From: Thermofilum uzonense
GTDB taxonomy: Archaea; Thermoproteota; Thermoprotei; Thermofilales; Thermofilaceae
Assembly: GCF_000993805.1 (NCBI RefSeq)
Contig: NZ_CP009961.1
Span: forward strand, 986,714-1,050,713
Direction: 5' to 3'
DNA length: 64,000 nucleotides
In this document: piece after piece, positions 43,905 through 53,168 of the stretch
Layout of the letters: the number at the start of each line of letters is the position of its first letter
Numbering within the stretch: position 1 is the stretch's first letter
Position numbers and translations under genes: made by a program
The notes under the pieces: generated by a model
Seen by the model: the letters and a program-made list of their open reading frames with translations, nothing else
Told to the model about the DNA's origin: nothing
Databases searched by the model: none

Positions 43905-45074
43905 ATGATTAAAACCGCCGTAGTCCTGGCGGGCGGGAAAGGTGTCCGTCTCAGACCCTTAACATTGACCACTCCCAAACCATTATTGCCCGTCGGCAAC
44001 AAAGCAATTATCGAACACATATTATCACTCCTCATCTCCTACGGATTCGAGAGGATAATAGTAGCGGTAAACTATCTGGGACACAAGATCGCCTCGCATT
44101 TCCTCGAGAAGTATCTTGATGCCGGCGTAGAGATACTAATTCCCGAGATCACCCCCCACGACACAGCTGACGCAGTGAGGAAGCTCTCGAGGTTCATAGA
44201 TGAAGACTTCATAGTTACAATGGGGGACGTGATCACCAACATGAATCTCCGGGACTTCGCTGATTTCCACGAGAGGAGCAAAGCTATAGCTTCGGTGGCA
44301 GTTATAGAAGTGGGATCTGTAAGGGATTTTGGCGCAGTTATATTGGATGAGAAAGGCAGGATTTTGCATTTCATGGAGAAGCCGGGGACAAGCGAATGGT
44401 ATGTGGCTACAGTCGCTTATTCAACGCTCTCGCACAGACACTTTAGACCCTATGTCAACTTGGCTAACAGTGGCTTCTACGGCTTTAAACGAGAAATACT
44501 AGACATTTTATCCGATACCCCCTACTTGATGGATTTTGGAAGGCATGTCTTTCCCTGGCTTCTGGAGAATAACTATACGGTGATGGGGTGGAATGCTGGC
44601 GAGGCCTATTGGATGGACGTGGGAAGACCTTCCACTTATCTTGTCGCCAACATGGATCTCTTAGATGGGGCTGCCTTACCACTAGTCCCCTACGGGAAAA
44701 ACGTGAACAACGTGTGGGTTGGTGAAGACACTGTTATAAGCAAGTCTGCAGTCATAAATCCTCCAGTGGCTCTAGGCGACTATACTGTGATCGATGAGGG
44801 CGCTGTTATAGGACCCTATGCGATAATAGGAAGTCGTGTTAAAATTGGAAAAAAGGTTTCAGTAGTTAATACAATAGTAATGGATGACTGTGTGCTTGAA
44901 GATCAAACGATTCTTATGAATAGCATTTTGGCGAAAAACATATTAGTGAAAAGAGGTAGTAGCGTTACGGAATCCGTTATAGGTGATAATAGCGTGATTG
45001 AAAGTGGCTTGTCTGTGGGACCAACTACCCACATTAACCCAGGCTCAAGAGTCGCTAAACAAGAGGTGAGTTGA
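43905..45074 (+). CDS. NDP-sugar pyrophosphorylase with left-handed beta-helix
   Basis: 389 residues. The nucleotidyltransferase domain has LAGGKGVRLRPLT, TPKPLLPVGNKAII and TMGDVITNM; from about residue 265 hexapeptide repeats (VNPPVALGDYTVI-like) form a beta-helix. It makes an activated sugar (GDP-mannose, UDP-sugar or similar), probably for glycosylation or polysaccharide. It is followed at once by the phosphohexomutase-like gene, whose first codons are coupled to this gene's stop. Confidence 0.9.
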   Translation: MIKTAVVLAGGKGVRLRPLTLTTPKPLLPVGNKAIIEHILSLLISYGFERIIVAVNYLGHKIASHFLEKYLDAGVEILIPEITPHDTADAVRKLSRFIDEDFIVTMGDVITNMNLRDFADFHERSKAIASVAVIEVGSVRDFGAVILDEKGRILHFMEKPGTSEWYVATVAYSTLSHRHFRPYVNLANSGFYGFKREILDILSDTPYLMDFGRHVFPWLLENNYTVMGWNAGEAYWMDVGRPSTYLVANMDLLDGAALPLVPYGKNVNNVWVGEDTVISKSAVINPPVALGDYTVIDEGAVIGPYAIIGSRVKIGKKVSVVNTIVMDDCVLEDQTILMNSILAKNILVKRGSSVTESVIGDNSVIESGLSVGPTTHINPGSRVAKQEVS

Positions 45075-45075
45075 T

Positions 45076-46434
45076 ACGAGGCGTCCCCCGCTTCCCTTTT
45101 ACAATAACAAGGTTTACGGTGTCGCAAACAGCCAGATGACCCCTGAGAACTCCGCGGAGCTTGGAGCAGTCCTTGGAACAATCGTTGGCGAAGGCGCACT
45201 TGTGACAGCGGCCAGGGATTACTACCCACCTAGTAGAATGCTCAAGAGATCGTTTACAGCCGGCTTAATGTCTACGGGTGTCTCTGTAATTGATTTTCAC
45301 GCAGCTACTTTACCAGAGGTAGCATTCGCTGTCAAGAGGTTTGGCGCTAAAGCAGGTGTACATTTCTCGGTTACCCCGTTTAACGATAACAGTATCCAGG
45401 TCAGGATTATAGACTCAGCGGGTATCGAGATAACGGGCGACAGGCTTGAAGACATATTATCCATGTTCGAGTCACACCATGCAGTCAGAGCTATTCCCAC
45501 TCGAATAGGTTGGGTAACTTATGCTGAGTACATACACGACATCTACGCGTCATCAGCTACGAGCTATATAGACTCTGCTCCAATCACGGCTAAGGAGCCC
45601 TTAGTCCTTGTAGACATGAACTTTGGACCCGCAAGCGAGGTGTTCCCAAACATATTAAGCTCTATAGGAGCTAGATTCATAGGAGTCAATTCGGGAAGAC
45701 CCCCACCTAACCTTGTGCCAAGGCAACTCCCCTCCCTTAAAACGCTTAATATGTTAGGAGAGCTTTGCAAGGCCACAGGCGCGAGCTTTGCGGTTGCACT
45801 GTCCAGTGATGCATCGCATGCCTACTTCATCGACGATAAGGGAAGGTACGTCGACCCCGATATTTTCCTTGCTATCGTAGCTTTGATGATACCTCAGGGC
45901 TCTAGGCTTGCTATCACGGACTCAGCCTCGAGAATAGTCGATGCGATAGCTGAAAAGAATAAACTGTCTCTCATCCGAGTCAAAGGTATCGCCGGAGATA
46001 TCGCTAGAGGTGTGAGACGCTTGAGGGTTAACCTGGGAGCTACCGATTCAGGCGAAGTTATATTCCCTCAATTCTCACTTTCTCCCGATGGGATGATTCT
46101 GACAGCAAAGCTTCTAGAAATGCTCTCCACGGAAGAAGTTAGGCTTTCCACACTTGTCGAAGCTATCCCAGAAGCTTCATTATACACCTTAGAGTTGGAG
46201 GCAGATCAATCAGTTGCAGGTAAGGTTTTGGATGCTGTGTTCCTAGAACACACAGAAGTTGCAGTCGCGCCGGGCATGGTTAAGTATAGGGTTGGAGAGA
46301 CATGGGTTAAAGTTCACCAAGACCTGGATGGAGGCAAGATATACGTAAGCGTTGACTCCTCTAACAAGGCGGCAATTGAGATAGCTAAAAAAGAGTACGA
46401 GAGGCTAGGAGAACTCATAGAGAGCCTCAAATAG
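45076..46434 (+). CDS. Phosphohexomutase-fold protein with degenerate active-site motifs
   Basis: About 452 residues with the four-domain phosphohexomutase layout. Every key motif is altered: the phosphoserine loop TASHNP reads SVTPFND, the metal loop DGDADR reads SSDASHA, the sugar loop is DSGEVIF, and the final phosphate loop lacks RxSGTEP. It may be inactive or do something new with the adjacent pyrophosphorylase. The first standard start is ATG 45136, but 20 family-like codons (FYNNKVYGVANSQ) precede it in frame with no ATG/GTG/TTG. ACG at 45076, one base after the upstream stop, is the likely start. Confidence 0.75.
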   Translation, partial: TRRPPLPFYNNKVYGVANSQMTPENSAELGAVLGTIVGEGALVTAARDYYPPSRMLKRSFTAGLMSTGVSVIDFHAATLPEVAFAVKRFGAKAGVHFSVTPFNDNSIQVRIIDSAGIEITGDRLEDILSMFESHHAVRAIPTRIGWVTYAEYIHDIYASSATSYIDSAPITAKEPLVLVDMNFGPASEVFPNILSSIGARFIGVNSGRPPPNLVPRQLPSLKTLNMLGELCKATGASFAVALSSDASHAYFIDDKGRYVDPDIFLAIVALMIPQGSRLAITDSASRIVDAIAEKNKLSLIRVKGIAGDIARGVRRLRVNLGATDSGEVIFPQFSLSPDGMILTAKLLEMLSTEEVRLSTLVEAIPEASLYTLELEADQSVAGKVLDAVFLEHTEVAVAPGMVKYRVGETWVKVHQDLDGGKIYVSVDSSNKAAIEIAKKEYERLGELIESLK

Positions 46435-46446
46435 CTAGGTTGTCTT

Positions 46447-47295
46447 ATGTTTTTTCCGGATGAGGAAAAGGCTAAGGTTATAGGAGTCTCGCTAAGTGAT
46501 CCACTACTAGCTGAAGCCTTCGTTAAGGTGGACCCGCAGTACGAAAGTGTTTCCGAGATCGTTCGAAAGATGGGGTACGTTGAGGGCTCGCTCTACGTCA
46601 TAGGAGTCGCACTCATAAGCTATATGCTCAGTAGTAGAGGAGAGGAACATTGGCGTATAGCCTCTAAGTATGCTGAAGGGGGGTGTATTAAGGCCTTACA
46701 GGAATTTGTGACTAAAAGCCCCTCCATAAACTGGCTTCGAGACCAAAGGAAAAAGAGGGTTGAGTTATATGTTTCCAAGGCTTTACCCAGCCTGCGTGAA
46801 CAGCTTCAGAAGAATGAGGTTGACCTTGATACAATACACCTTGAGCTGGCCAGGCTACTTAAAGCTAGAAAAGAAGACAAGACAGTGGTCTTTGCAATAA
46901 AGATGCTTTACTACTCGCTCCTCTCGAGCGGGAAAGGGTTCCATGGAGGGATAGACATACCGATACCTGTCGACTACCGCGTTAGTCTCGTATCTTTCAC
47001 ATCAGGGCTTTTTAGGGGATGGAGTTGTGGTGAAGACTTGAGAAGACTTGCACGGGAGGCCAGGACCAGGCAAAAGGAGACCATTATCAGGCTCTGGAAG
47101 ATAGTAGCCGAGGTGGCGGGCAAGCCCCCATTTCTTCTAGACAGTATAGTATGGGTAACTGGGAGATGCATAGACGAGCATCTTTCTAACCCGGGACTCA
47201 TTGAACGATGCCTTGGGGAAAAGTACGGGATCAGTGAATACCATACCCGTACTGTTAGGATTCTTTGGTCGACTCTTGAAGAGTGTCTAGGCTAA
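46447..47295 (+). CDS. Archaeal 8-oxoguanine DNA glycosylase/lyase (AGOG)
   Basis: 282 residues with the AGOG-type helix-hairpin-helix region and the catalytic pair: Lys in VFAIKMLYY and Asp in IPIPVDYRV. It removes 8-oxoguanine and nicks the DNA. The N-terminal part (SSRGEEHWRIASKY) also matches this family. It lies 12 bases after the phosphohexomutase-like gene and overlaps the convergent GTPase gene by nine bases. Confidence 0.88.
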   Translation: MFFPDEEKAKVIGVSLSDPLLAEAFVKVDPQYESVSEIVRKMGYVEGSLYVIGVALISYMLSSRGEEHWRIASKYAEGGCIKALQEFVTKSPSINWLRDQRKKRVELYVSKALPSLREQLQKNEVDLDTIHLELARLLKARKEDKTVVFAIKMLYYSLLSSGKGFHGGIDIPIPVDYRVSLVSFTSGLFRGWSCGEDLRRLAREARTRQKETIIRLWKIVAEVAGKPPFLLDSIVWVTGRCIDEHLSNPGLIERCLGEKYGISEYHTRTVRILWSTLEECLG

Positions 47296-48078
47296 GCCGT
47301 AGTCCTCTGGCTCTAGGAAGAAAGTGTTACGCCCCGTCTGCCAGTCGCGTATGATGATCCTAGCTGCCTCCTCTATGAGGGGGACACCGCCCTTCCCGAG
47401 GAGTCCCCGTCTAAGCGCAAGCTTTTCGAGGAAATTCTGGGCATCTTGCTGCCACTCAACCCCATAAAGAGACTCTAACAATTTCGGGTTTTTCTTACCT
47501 ATGAGTTCCAGCAGTCTGAATGCCACGGGGATAGGATCATCGAGAGACTCGGGTCGGAGAGCGCTTATAAGCGCCAACTCTCCCAGCTTAGGTGGGATAA
47601 TCCCCGGTGTGTCTATTACGCTGAGCCATCTAGCGACTCTCAGACGGGTTGCGTTGCGGGTATATCCGGGTATTGGAGAAGTGCCAACTGCATGTGCCCC
47701 TTTAAGGTAGTTAATTATTGTTGATTTTCCAACGTTGGGGATGCCTGTGACTGCTACTACGAGTGGCCTTTTCCCTGACGCCTCACGTAGTACTTTCCAG
47801 AGCCTGCGCGTGCCAAGCCGCTTAGAGGCACTAATGAAAACTGTTGGCCTTTCTTTTGAAAGAATTTTCTTCCACTTTTCGGCTATGTTTTTAGGAACAA
47901 GGTCTGCTTTGTTCACGACTATTACGAGGGGTTTGCCGAGGGTGTCTGCTAGCTTTTCTAACTGTGGACTCCTAGTACCCCATGGATCCCTCGCGTCAAG
48001 CACCTCAACAACGACGTCTGATTTTGCGATTATTTTTCTTAGAAGACGCCAGGATCCAGGAGATGTACGCTGTGACAT
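47287..48078 (-). CDS. Circularly permuted GTPase (YlqF/YawG-like)
   Basis: 263 residues with G motifs in permuted order: NKADLV (G4), ISASK (G5), GIPNVGKSTI (G1), then TPIPGYTR and DTPGII (G3). Such GTPases assist large ribosomal subunit assembly. The C-terminal part (residues 200-263) is the usual helical RNA-binding end. Confidence 0.92.
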   Translation of the reverse strand: MSQRTSPGSWRLLRKIIAKSDVVVEVLDARDPWGTRSPQLEKLADTLGKPLVIVVNKADLVPKNIAEKWKKILSKERPTVFISASKRLGTRRLWKVLREASGKRPLVVAVTGIPNVGKSTIINYLKGAHAVGTSPIPGYTRNATRLRVARWLSVIDTPGIIPPKLGELALISALRPESLDDPIPVAFRLLELIGKKNPKLLESLYGVEWQQDAQNFLEKLALRRGLLGKGGVPLIEEAARIIIRDWQTGRNTFFLEPEDYGLA

Positions 48079-48129
48079 ATAAAGGTATTTGATAGCTGTA
48101 ATTTAAATTATAATAGAAATAGAAGAATT

Positions 48130-49143
48130 TTAAATCATCTTCACTTTCTCTAGTGGCCTGACCTTTAACACTTCCTTGTTCACGAGCGCGGGAGGCATCT
48201 CTCCCTTCAGCACTGCTATGAGGTTACGGGCTGCGAGTTCCGCCATTCGCTGTCTGGCTTCAATAGTAGCGCTGGCTATGTGAGGAGCCAGAATCACATT
48301 GTCAAACTTTGTGAGTGGATGATCAGCCGGGAGGGGTTCCTGCTCGAAGACATCAAGTGCTGCCCCCGCGATCCATCCCTCTTTCAACGCCTTTACCAGT
48401 GCATTTGTGTCGACGACTGGTCCACGAGCTGTGTTAATGAGGTACGCTGTTTTCTTCATCTTCCTTAACCTTTCCTCGTTAATCAGGTGGAAAGTATCTT
48501 TAGTTAATGGGACGTGTACTGAGACTATATCGGATTCCTTCAAGAGAGTGTCGAGGTCTGCATATTCCATGTTGAGGACGCTTTCGACGTCCCACCTCCT
48601 CTCGACATCGTAGTAGAGGATTTTTACGTCAAAGCTTGAGAGCCTCTTGGCTGTGGCGACGCCTATGCGTCCCAAGCCTACAAGACCTATAGTCTTACCC
48701 TTTAACTCGGGGCCGGTAAGGAAGTATGGGTTCCAGGGCTTGTCCCATTGACCTGTTCGGATTATCTTGTCGGCTTCGACTATGCGGCGGGTTACAGCAA
48801 GGATAAGACCTACGGTGAACTCGGCTACGGCGTCAGTAAGGACGCCGGGGGTGTGCGTGACGTAAATGCCTCTCTTTGTCGCCTCAGGAATATCGATATG
48901 GTCGAAGCCCACGCTATATGTGCTTATAACTCTGAGATTGGGTGCAGAGTCCATAACCTCAGCATCGATCTTATCGGTGAGGAGGCAGAGAAGCGCGTCC
49001 TTGTCCTTAACCTTCTGGATAAGCTCCTCGCGTGAGGGAGGCCACTCCTTTGAGTTGTGAAGCTCTATGTCGCAACACTCTTTAAGCATAGATAAGCCAG
49101 GCTCGGGAATTATCCGTGTAACATAGACCTTTGGTTTTGACAT
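48130..49143 (-). CDS. D-2-hydroxyacid dehydrogenase (glyoxylate/hydroxypyruvate reductase-like)
   Basis: 337 residues. NAD(P)-binding GLVGLGRIG, substrate Arg in NTARGPVVD, the Glu in FEQEPLPADHP and His in LAPHIASAT. Typical of glyoxylate reductases. Placed next to the inositol genes, it could act on a later acid in that route, but this is inference. ATG 49143 follows a TATTTAAAT box about 30 bases upstream. Confidence 0.9.
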   Translation of the reverse strand: MSKPKVYVTRIIPEPGLSMLKECCDIELHNSKEWPPSREELIQKVKDKDALLCLLTDKIDAEVMDSAPNLRVISTYSVGFDHIDIPEATKRGIYVTHTPGVLTDAVAEFTVGLILAVTRRIVEADKIIRTGQWDKPWNPYFLTGPELKGKTIGLVGLGRIGVATAKRLSSFDVKILYYDVERRWDVESVLNMEYADLDTLLKESDIVSVHVPLTKDTFHLINEERLRKMKKTAYLINTARGPVVDTNALVKALKEGWIAGAALDVFEQEPLPADHPLTKFDNVILAPHIASATIEARQRMAELAARNLIAVLKGEMPPALVNKEVLKVRPLEKVKMI

Positions 49144-49193
49144 CGATATATACAAAAAACGGTTGTATTTAAATATTTCCCCAAAAAAACAAT

Positions 49194-50105
49194 CTAATAT
49201 TTGAAGTCGCCGGGGTTAGGCCAAACCTGAGGAACAACCCCTGGTGGATACGTCTTGTGAAGCCACTCCGTGAACTCTACCAGGCGCTGAATAGCAGTCT
49301 CCACTATAGCCTCTCCCTTCTCCCTGCTAGCCTTGCTTGGATAACCGACGCTACCCTTCGGATAGTGATGAATCTCCATGTAGGCGCTTACATCATACCA
49401 TGCTAGTGGTCTGTTGTACACGTTCCCCGCCTTGTCGATCCACTTGTCCGGTATGACGCCGACCATCTTCTCAGCATCGGACTCCTTGAGCTTGCTAGGA
49501 TCAACAAGCTTTGGTGCCACGTACCAAAGCACACTAGCCTCAACCTCGTCAGCGTGAATGAACGGTGTCTCGATTGAGAGACCTGGCTTTAGCTCTGTAC
49601 CCACCTGGAGCTTATCGACTGCCCAGCGCCACCAACTCGTCACGATAATAAAGGCCTTCACGCCCTCCTCGATTATCGCTTTGTCCTTGACGATGGGGAG
49701 CACGTATTCCTGTCCATGAGAGTTGAAAAGGATGATCTTCTTGAAGCCTGCATTGCTCAGCCACTTTACGACGCTCGTAACATAGTCGATATATGCCTCT
49801 TTCTTTACAGGTATTGTTCCCGGCATTCCATAATGGTGACTTGGGTGGCTTCCATAATATATTGGAGGAGCTACCGTGACTCCTGTTTCGAAGGCTATTC
49901 GCTCCGCGATGTAGGTGCCTATTATCGTGTCCTCCCCTGTTGCCTGTGCCAAGCCATGAGCCTCAACGGAGCCACAGGGCACGTAGATGATATCGTTCTT
50001 CTTGACCCTTTCTGCTAGTTCAGCCATGGTAAGTTGATCAAGATAAATTTTTTCCCCAAATTTGTTGTAGATTGGCCGTGCAAAACGGGACTCATATTCG
50101 ACCAT
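49194..50105 (-). CDS. iolN: Creatininase-family hydrolase, probably IolN-like
   Basis: 303 residues with creatininase-fold metal motifs: VPCGSVEAHG, YGSHPSHH, FNSHGQE and ADEVEAS. In Thermotoga the family member IolN opens the diketo-inositol ring to give 5-keto-L-gluconate. That assignment rests on the flanking IolM- and IolO-like genes; an amidohydrolase role is the alternative. A perfect inverted repeat lies just before its start. Confidence 0.78.
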   Translation of the reverse strand: MVEYESRFARPIYNKFGEKIYLDQLTMAELAERVKKNDIIYVPCGSVEAHGLAQATGEDTIIGTYIAERIAFETGVTVAPPIYYGSHPSHHYGMPGTIPVKKEAYIDYVTSVVKWLSNAGFKKIILFNSHGQEYVLPIVKDKAIIEEGVKAFIIVTSWWRWAVDKLQVGTELKPGLSIETPFIHADEVEASVLWYVAPKLVDPSKLKESDAEKMVGVIPDKWIDKAGNVYNRPLAWYDVSAYMEIHHYPKGSVGYPSKASREKGEAIVETAIQRLVEFTEWLHKTYPPGVVPQVWPNPGDFKY

Positions 50106-50123
50106 TTTTATTCCCCCTAATCG

Positions 50124-50140
50124 ATATGACTATGTCATAT
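50124..50140. promoter_or_regulatory. Inverted repeat, candidate operator
   Basis: ATATGAC-TAT-GTCATAT is a perfect 7-base inverted repeat 19-35 bases before the ATG at 50105 and just downstream of an AT-rich TATA-like stretch, where a repressor would block transcription. No second copy was seen in the nearby intergenic regions. Confidence 0.35.
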
Positions 50141-50154
50141 CATATTATTATAAT

Positions 50155-51360
50155 TTACGGTTTTAGAGTTATTTTACCATCAATCCTCTGATGCGCCCTT
50201 TCAAAGGCTTTATGAGCTTCGTCGAGCTTGAACCTGGAGGTTATTATTTGGGTCATGTCTATTCTGCCTGCAGCCATAAGGCGGATAACATTGCCGAAGT
50301 TCCTGAAACCTGAGTGCCCTTGGCTTCCAAACAGTTGTCCTCTCCTCACCTGGAATACTTCGATGTATATGGGAACCTCTTTGGGTGCGCGACCAATCCA
50401 TGCTATCTTGCCGTCTATTGCTAGACTCCTCTGCATTTGGGGTAGCGTGTGCTGCGGGGCTCCCGCAGCCTCAACGTGGAAGTCTGCTCCTTGCCCGTCC
50501 GTTATTTCCATTATCTTTTCCCATGGTTCAACGCTGTTCTTTTGCAGCTCCGCAGTATTAAAGACGTAGTCTGCCCCAACCTTCTTCGCTAATTCTCTTC
50601 GCACCGGACTAACCTCGAAGACGATGATCTTACCGGCTCCAGCGGCCTTAGCGAGGGCAATGGCGCCTAACCCGATGGGGCCTGCTCCCCAAACCACTAC
50701 ATAGCTCCCGGGTTTGAAGCCCCCCGCTCGAGTGAACATCGCATGGTAGGCAACGCTCGTGGGCTCGACCAGGCTTCCCGCTTCGAATGCTTTTTCCTCA
50801 CTTCCGTATGCCTCTAGGAGAGAGTTTATCTTCCAGACATACTTAGCCTTGACAACAACGTAATCAGCCATGGCACCATCGTGAGTGAATCCAAGCTCTC
50901 CATACTCTAAGTCAGCAGGGTCGTTGAGGCGGGTGCAATGGTTGAAATCTATGCCGCGGCATGCATCACATTCACCGCACCAGAACATTTCCTCTGAAGT
51001 CACCATGTCCCCGGGTTTCAGGTTTCTGACATTAGCTCCGACTTTTTCAATAACTCCAGAGAACTCGTGGCCGATTACTACGGGAAACTTTGTGAGTCCG
51101 GGGTAGATGATGTAGCCTTCCTCATCTGTTTCAAGGAAGTGTATGTCGCTGCCGCAGATGCCGACAGCTTTTACCCTTATCAGAACCTCGTCGGGCTTGG
51201 GCTCTGGTACAGGATAGTCTGTGCGGAGAACTAGTTTCGGGTTTCTCCATACCTTATTACCTTCCCTGACCTTATGAGTTCGGAGCTCATCCTGTGTAAT
51301 CTTGTATCCGGGCCTGGGGGCGAAATCGGCGTAAACCAATACGGCTCTCATATGTGTCAT
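50155..51360 (-). CDS. iolM: Zinc alcohol dehydrogenase, scyllo-inosose 3-dehydrogenase-like (IolM)
   Basis: 401 residues. Zinc sites: GICGSDIHF, GHEFSG and a structural Cys set (CGECDACRG plus a later Cys). NAD-binding VVWGAGPIGLGA. Stretches distinctive of Thermotoga-type IolM are present: DEEGYIIYPGLTKFPV, GSLVEPTSVAYHA and FQVRRGQLFGSQGHSG. It would oxidise scyllo-inosose to a diketo-inositol. Start may be ATG 51360 or ATG 51351. Divergent from the IolO-like gene. Confidence 0.85.
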   Translation of the reverse strand: MTHMRAVLVYADFAPRPGYKITQDELRTHKVREGNKVWRNPKLVLRTDYPVPEPKPDEVLIRVKAVGICGSDIHFLETDEEGYIIYPGLTKFPVVIGHEFSGVIEKVGANVRNLKPGDMVTSEEMFWCGECDACRGIDFNHCTRLNDPADLEYGELGFTHDGAMADYVVVKAKYVWKINSLLEAYGSEEKAFEAGSLVEPTSVAYHAMFTRAGGFKPGSYVVVWGAGPIGLGAIALAKAAGAGKIIVFEVSPVRRELAKKVGADYVFNTAELQKNSVEPWEKIMEITDGQGADFHVEAAGAPQHTLPQMQRSLAIDGKIAWIGRAPKEVPIYIEVFQVRRGQLFGSQGHSGFRNFGNVIRLMAAGRIDMTQIITSRFKLDEAHKAFERAHQRIDGKITLKP

Positions 51361-51508
51361 TCTGATCCGTATTGTATTGAAGTTATCACCACATATATTA
51401 AAAACGAGAAAAACTTATAAAGACAGGGGAGATAGGCGTAAAACGACCAGGTATTAGCGAGTGTTTATAAGTTATCCGCACAACTACGATAATGTGTTTA
51501 AATTCTCG

Positions 51509-52318
51509 ATGGCAGTTACGCCTTTACACGCTAAGTTCGAGGCTGTTGCTAAGGGCAGTCCTGCCGAGTTTGCATTATTATTATCGGAACTGGGGTATAA
51601 CGGGATTGAATATTCCGTGCTTGAACCCGAGACAATTATAGAGCTTGTAAGAATAGCCTCCGATTATGGCCTGCGTGTGCCCGCTATAGGAACTGGCCTG
51701 AATTATATCCATTACGGGTTGGATCTTACAAGTCCTGATGAGGGAGTTCGTGCACGGACACTTAATCGTCTCCAGAGTTTCGTGGAGTACACTGGGAGGA
51801 GTGAAGCCGGAGGAGTTATAATAGGTCTGATAAGGGGGCGTGGTGACTCTTATTCTTCGCCTGAAATGGCTTTGAATCTCCTGGCAGCACAACTTTCGAC
51901 ACTGTGTAGACAAGCGGTTGACGCGGACGTCAAATTGTTCCTCGAGCCTTTAAATAGGTACGAGTCGAAAATAATAAACACGGTAGGGGAAGCATTGAAT
52001 TTCTTAAGAAGAGTGGACTGCCCCAACCTTTACTTGTTGCTTGATACTTTCCACATGAATATCGAGGAGCCAGTAATCGAGGATTCCATACGCGTTGCTG
52101 GCGATAAGATAGGGCATTTTCACGTTGCTGACAGTAATAGGTATGCGCCTGGTATGGGGCACTTGGACTTCTCATCGATTCTAAAAGCGCTAAAAGATAC
52201 AGGGTACTCAGGCTATGTATCGGCTGAGATAATTGTAAAGCCTGACTTTGAATCTGCTGCCAGGCTGACTCTCAACACTCTAAGAATAGCCTCCGGTTGC
52301 GAAGAAGAGAACAGGTAG
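51509..52318 (+). CDS. iolO: 5-keto-L-gluconate epimerase-like TIM barrel (IolO)
   Basis: 269 residues, xylose-isomerase-like fold. Distinctive similarities to Thermotoga IolO: AIGTGLNYIHYGLDLT, GVIIGLIRGRG, FLEPLNRYE, DTFHMNIEEPVI and FHVADSNRYAPGMGHLDF. It would convert 5-keto-L-gluconate to D-tagaturonate. ATG 51509 matches the family's N-terminus; the frame is open to 51461. Confidence 0.85.
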   Translation: MAVTPLHAKFEAVAKGSPAEFALLLSELGYNGIEYSVLEPETIIELVRIASDYGLRVPAIGTGLNYIHYGLDLTSPDEGVRARTLNRLQSFVEYTGRSEAGGVIIGLIRGRGDSYSSPEMALNLLAAQLSTLCRQAVDADVKLFLEPLNRYESKIINTVGEALNFLRRVDCPNLYLLLDTFHMNIEEPVIEDSIRVAGDKIGHFHVADSNRYAPGMGHLDFSSILKALKDTGYSGYVSAEIIVKPDFESAARLTLNTLRIASGCEEENR

Positions 52319-52320
52319 CA

Positions 52321-52337
52321 TCGACTGATCTAGTCGA
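52321..52337 (+). terminator. Small perfect hairpin after iolO
   Basis: TCGACT-GATCT-AGTCGA lies two bases after the stop codon; a T-rich stretch follows. It could end or stabilise the transcript. Confidence 0.25.
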
Positions 52338-52406
52338 CAGAACAGTTATTTATTGTTGTTTAACATCCTTAAGTTTAGTATTTGAGACGGTACAAGTGAT
52401 GTCTCG

Positions 52407-53168
52407 ATGACAACGGGTAAAATAAGAGCGATTTTTCTAGGAACTTCAGGAAGCACGTTCACTCCAGACAACATCCAGCCATGTATTTACGTTGAAGGCT
52501 ATCTCTTCGACTGCCCGGCCTCGTGCCCACAGCGACTCTTGAGCCTAGGATTGTTGGATTCTGTTCACACAATTCTTCTCACTCACACCCACTTGGACCA
52601 CTCTCTCGGGATATATGAGTTGGCCTGGCATCTGGGGACAGTACTATCCAAGAGGAGAATAACGTTGTATCTTCCCCAAGGTGTCTTGGAGGGGGTCGTT
52701 GATGCGTTCAGGATTCTTGGAGGGAACCTGGCTGAGAAACTGCTGAGTTTTTACGAAATGCGGGAAGTTTATCCTGGCTATGATAACGGGAAAATAAGAG
52801 TTGTTGAGGCTAAGCACTCTGTGGTAGCGGTTGGCTACAGGCTAACTTTAGATGGCCTCTCTGTTTGTTATACAGGTGACACGGCACCATCGGATTCTGT
52901 CGTGGAGTCATTCAGGGATTGTTCCTTGCTTATACATGAAGCTACTTACCCGTCGGGGCTTGAGGAACAGGCTGTTAGGGATGGCCACTCAACACCTCGT
53001 CAGGCTGCTGAGATTGCGCGGAGGGCTGGTGCTAAAATGTTGGCTCTAGTTCATTTACCATATGCAAGGTATGGGAGAGAAATAGATGAGGCTTTCCTCG
53101 CATCCTCCCAGCAAATTTTTCCAAATACGATCATCCCAAAACCGGGACAGGTCGTGGAGCTCGGGTGA
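52407..53168 (+). CDS. RNase Z-like beta-lactamase-fold hydrolase
   Basis: 253 residues. Metal motifs: THTHLDHSLG, CYTGDTAPS, HEATYP and a late His (VHLPYAR). The fold is that of RNase Z, which trims tRNA 3' ends, but the exosite arm is short, so the substrate is uncertain. Overlaps the acetyltransferase gene by four bases, suggesting coupled translation. Confidence 0.82.
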   Translation: MTTGKIRAIFLGTSGSTFTPDNIQPCIYVEGYLFDCPASCPQRLLSLGLLDSVHTILLTHTHLDHSLGIYELAWHLGTVLSKRRITLYLPQGVLEGVVDAFRILGGNLAEKLLSFYEMREVYPGYDNGKIRVVEAKHSVVAVGYRLTLDGLSVCYTGDTAPSDSVVESFRDCSLLIHEATYPSGLEEQAVRDGHSTPRQAAEIARRAGAKMLALVHLPYARYGREIDEAFLASSQQIFPNTIIPKPGQVVELG

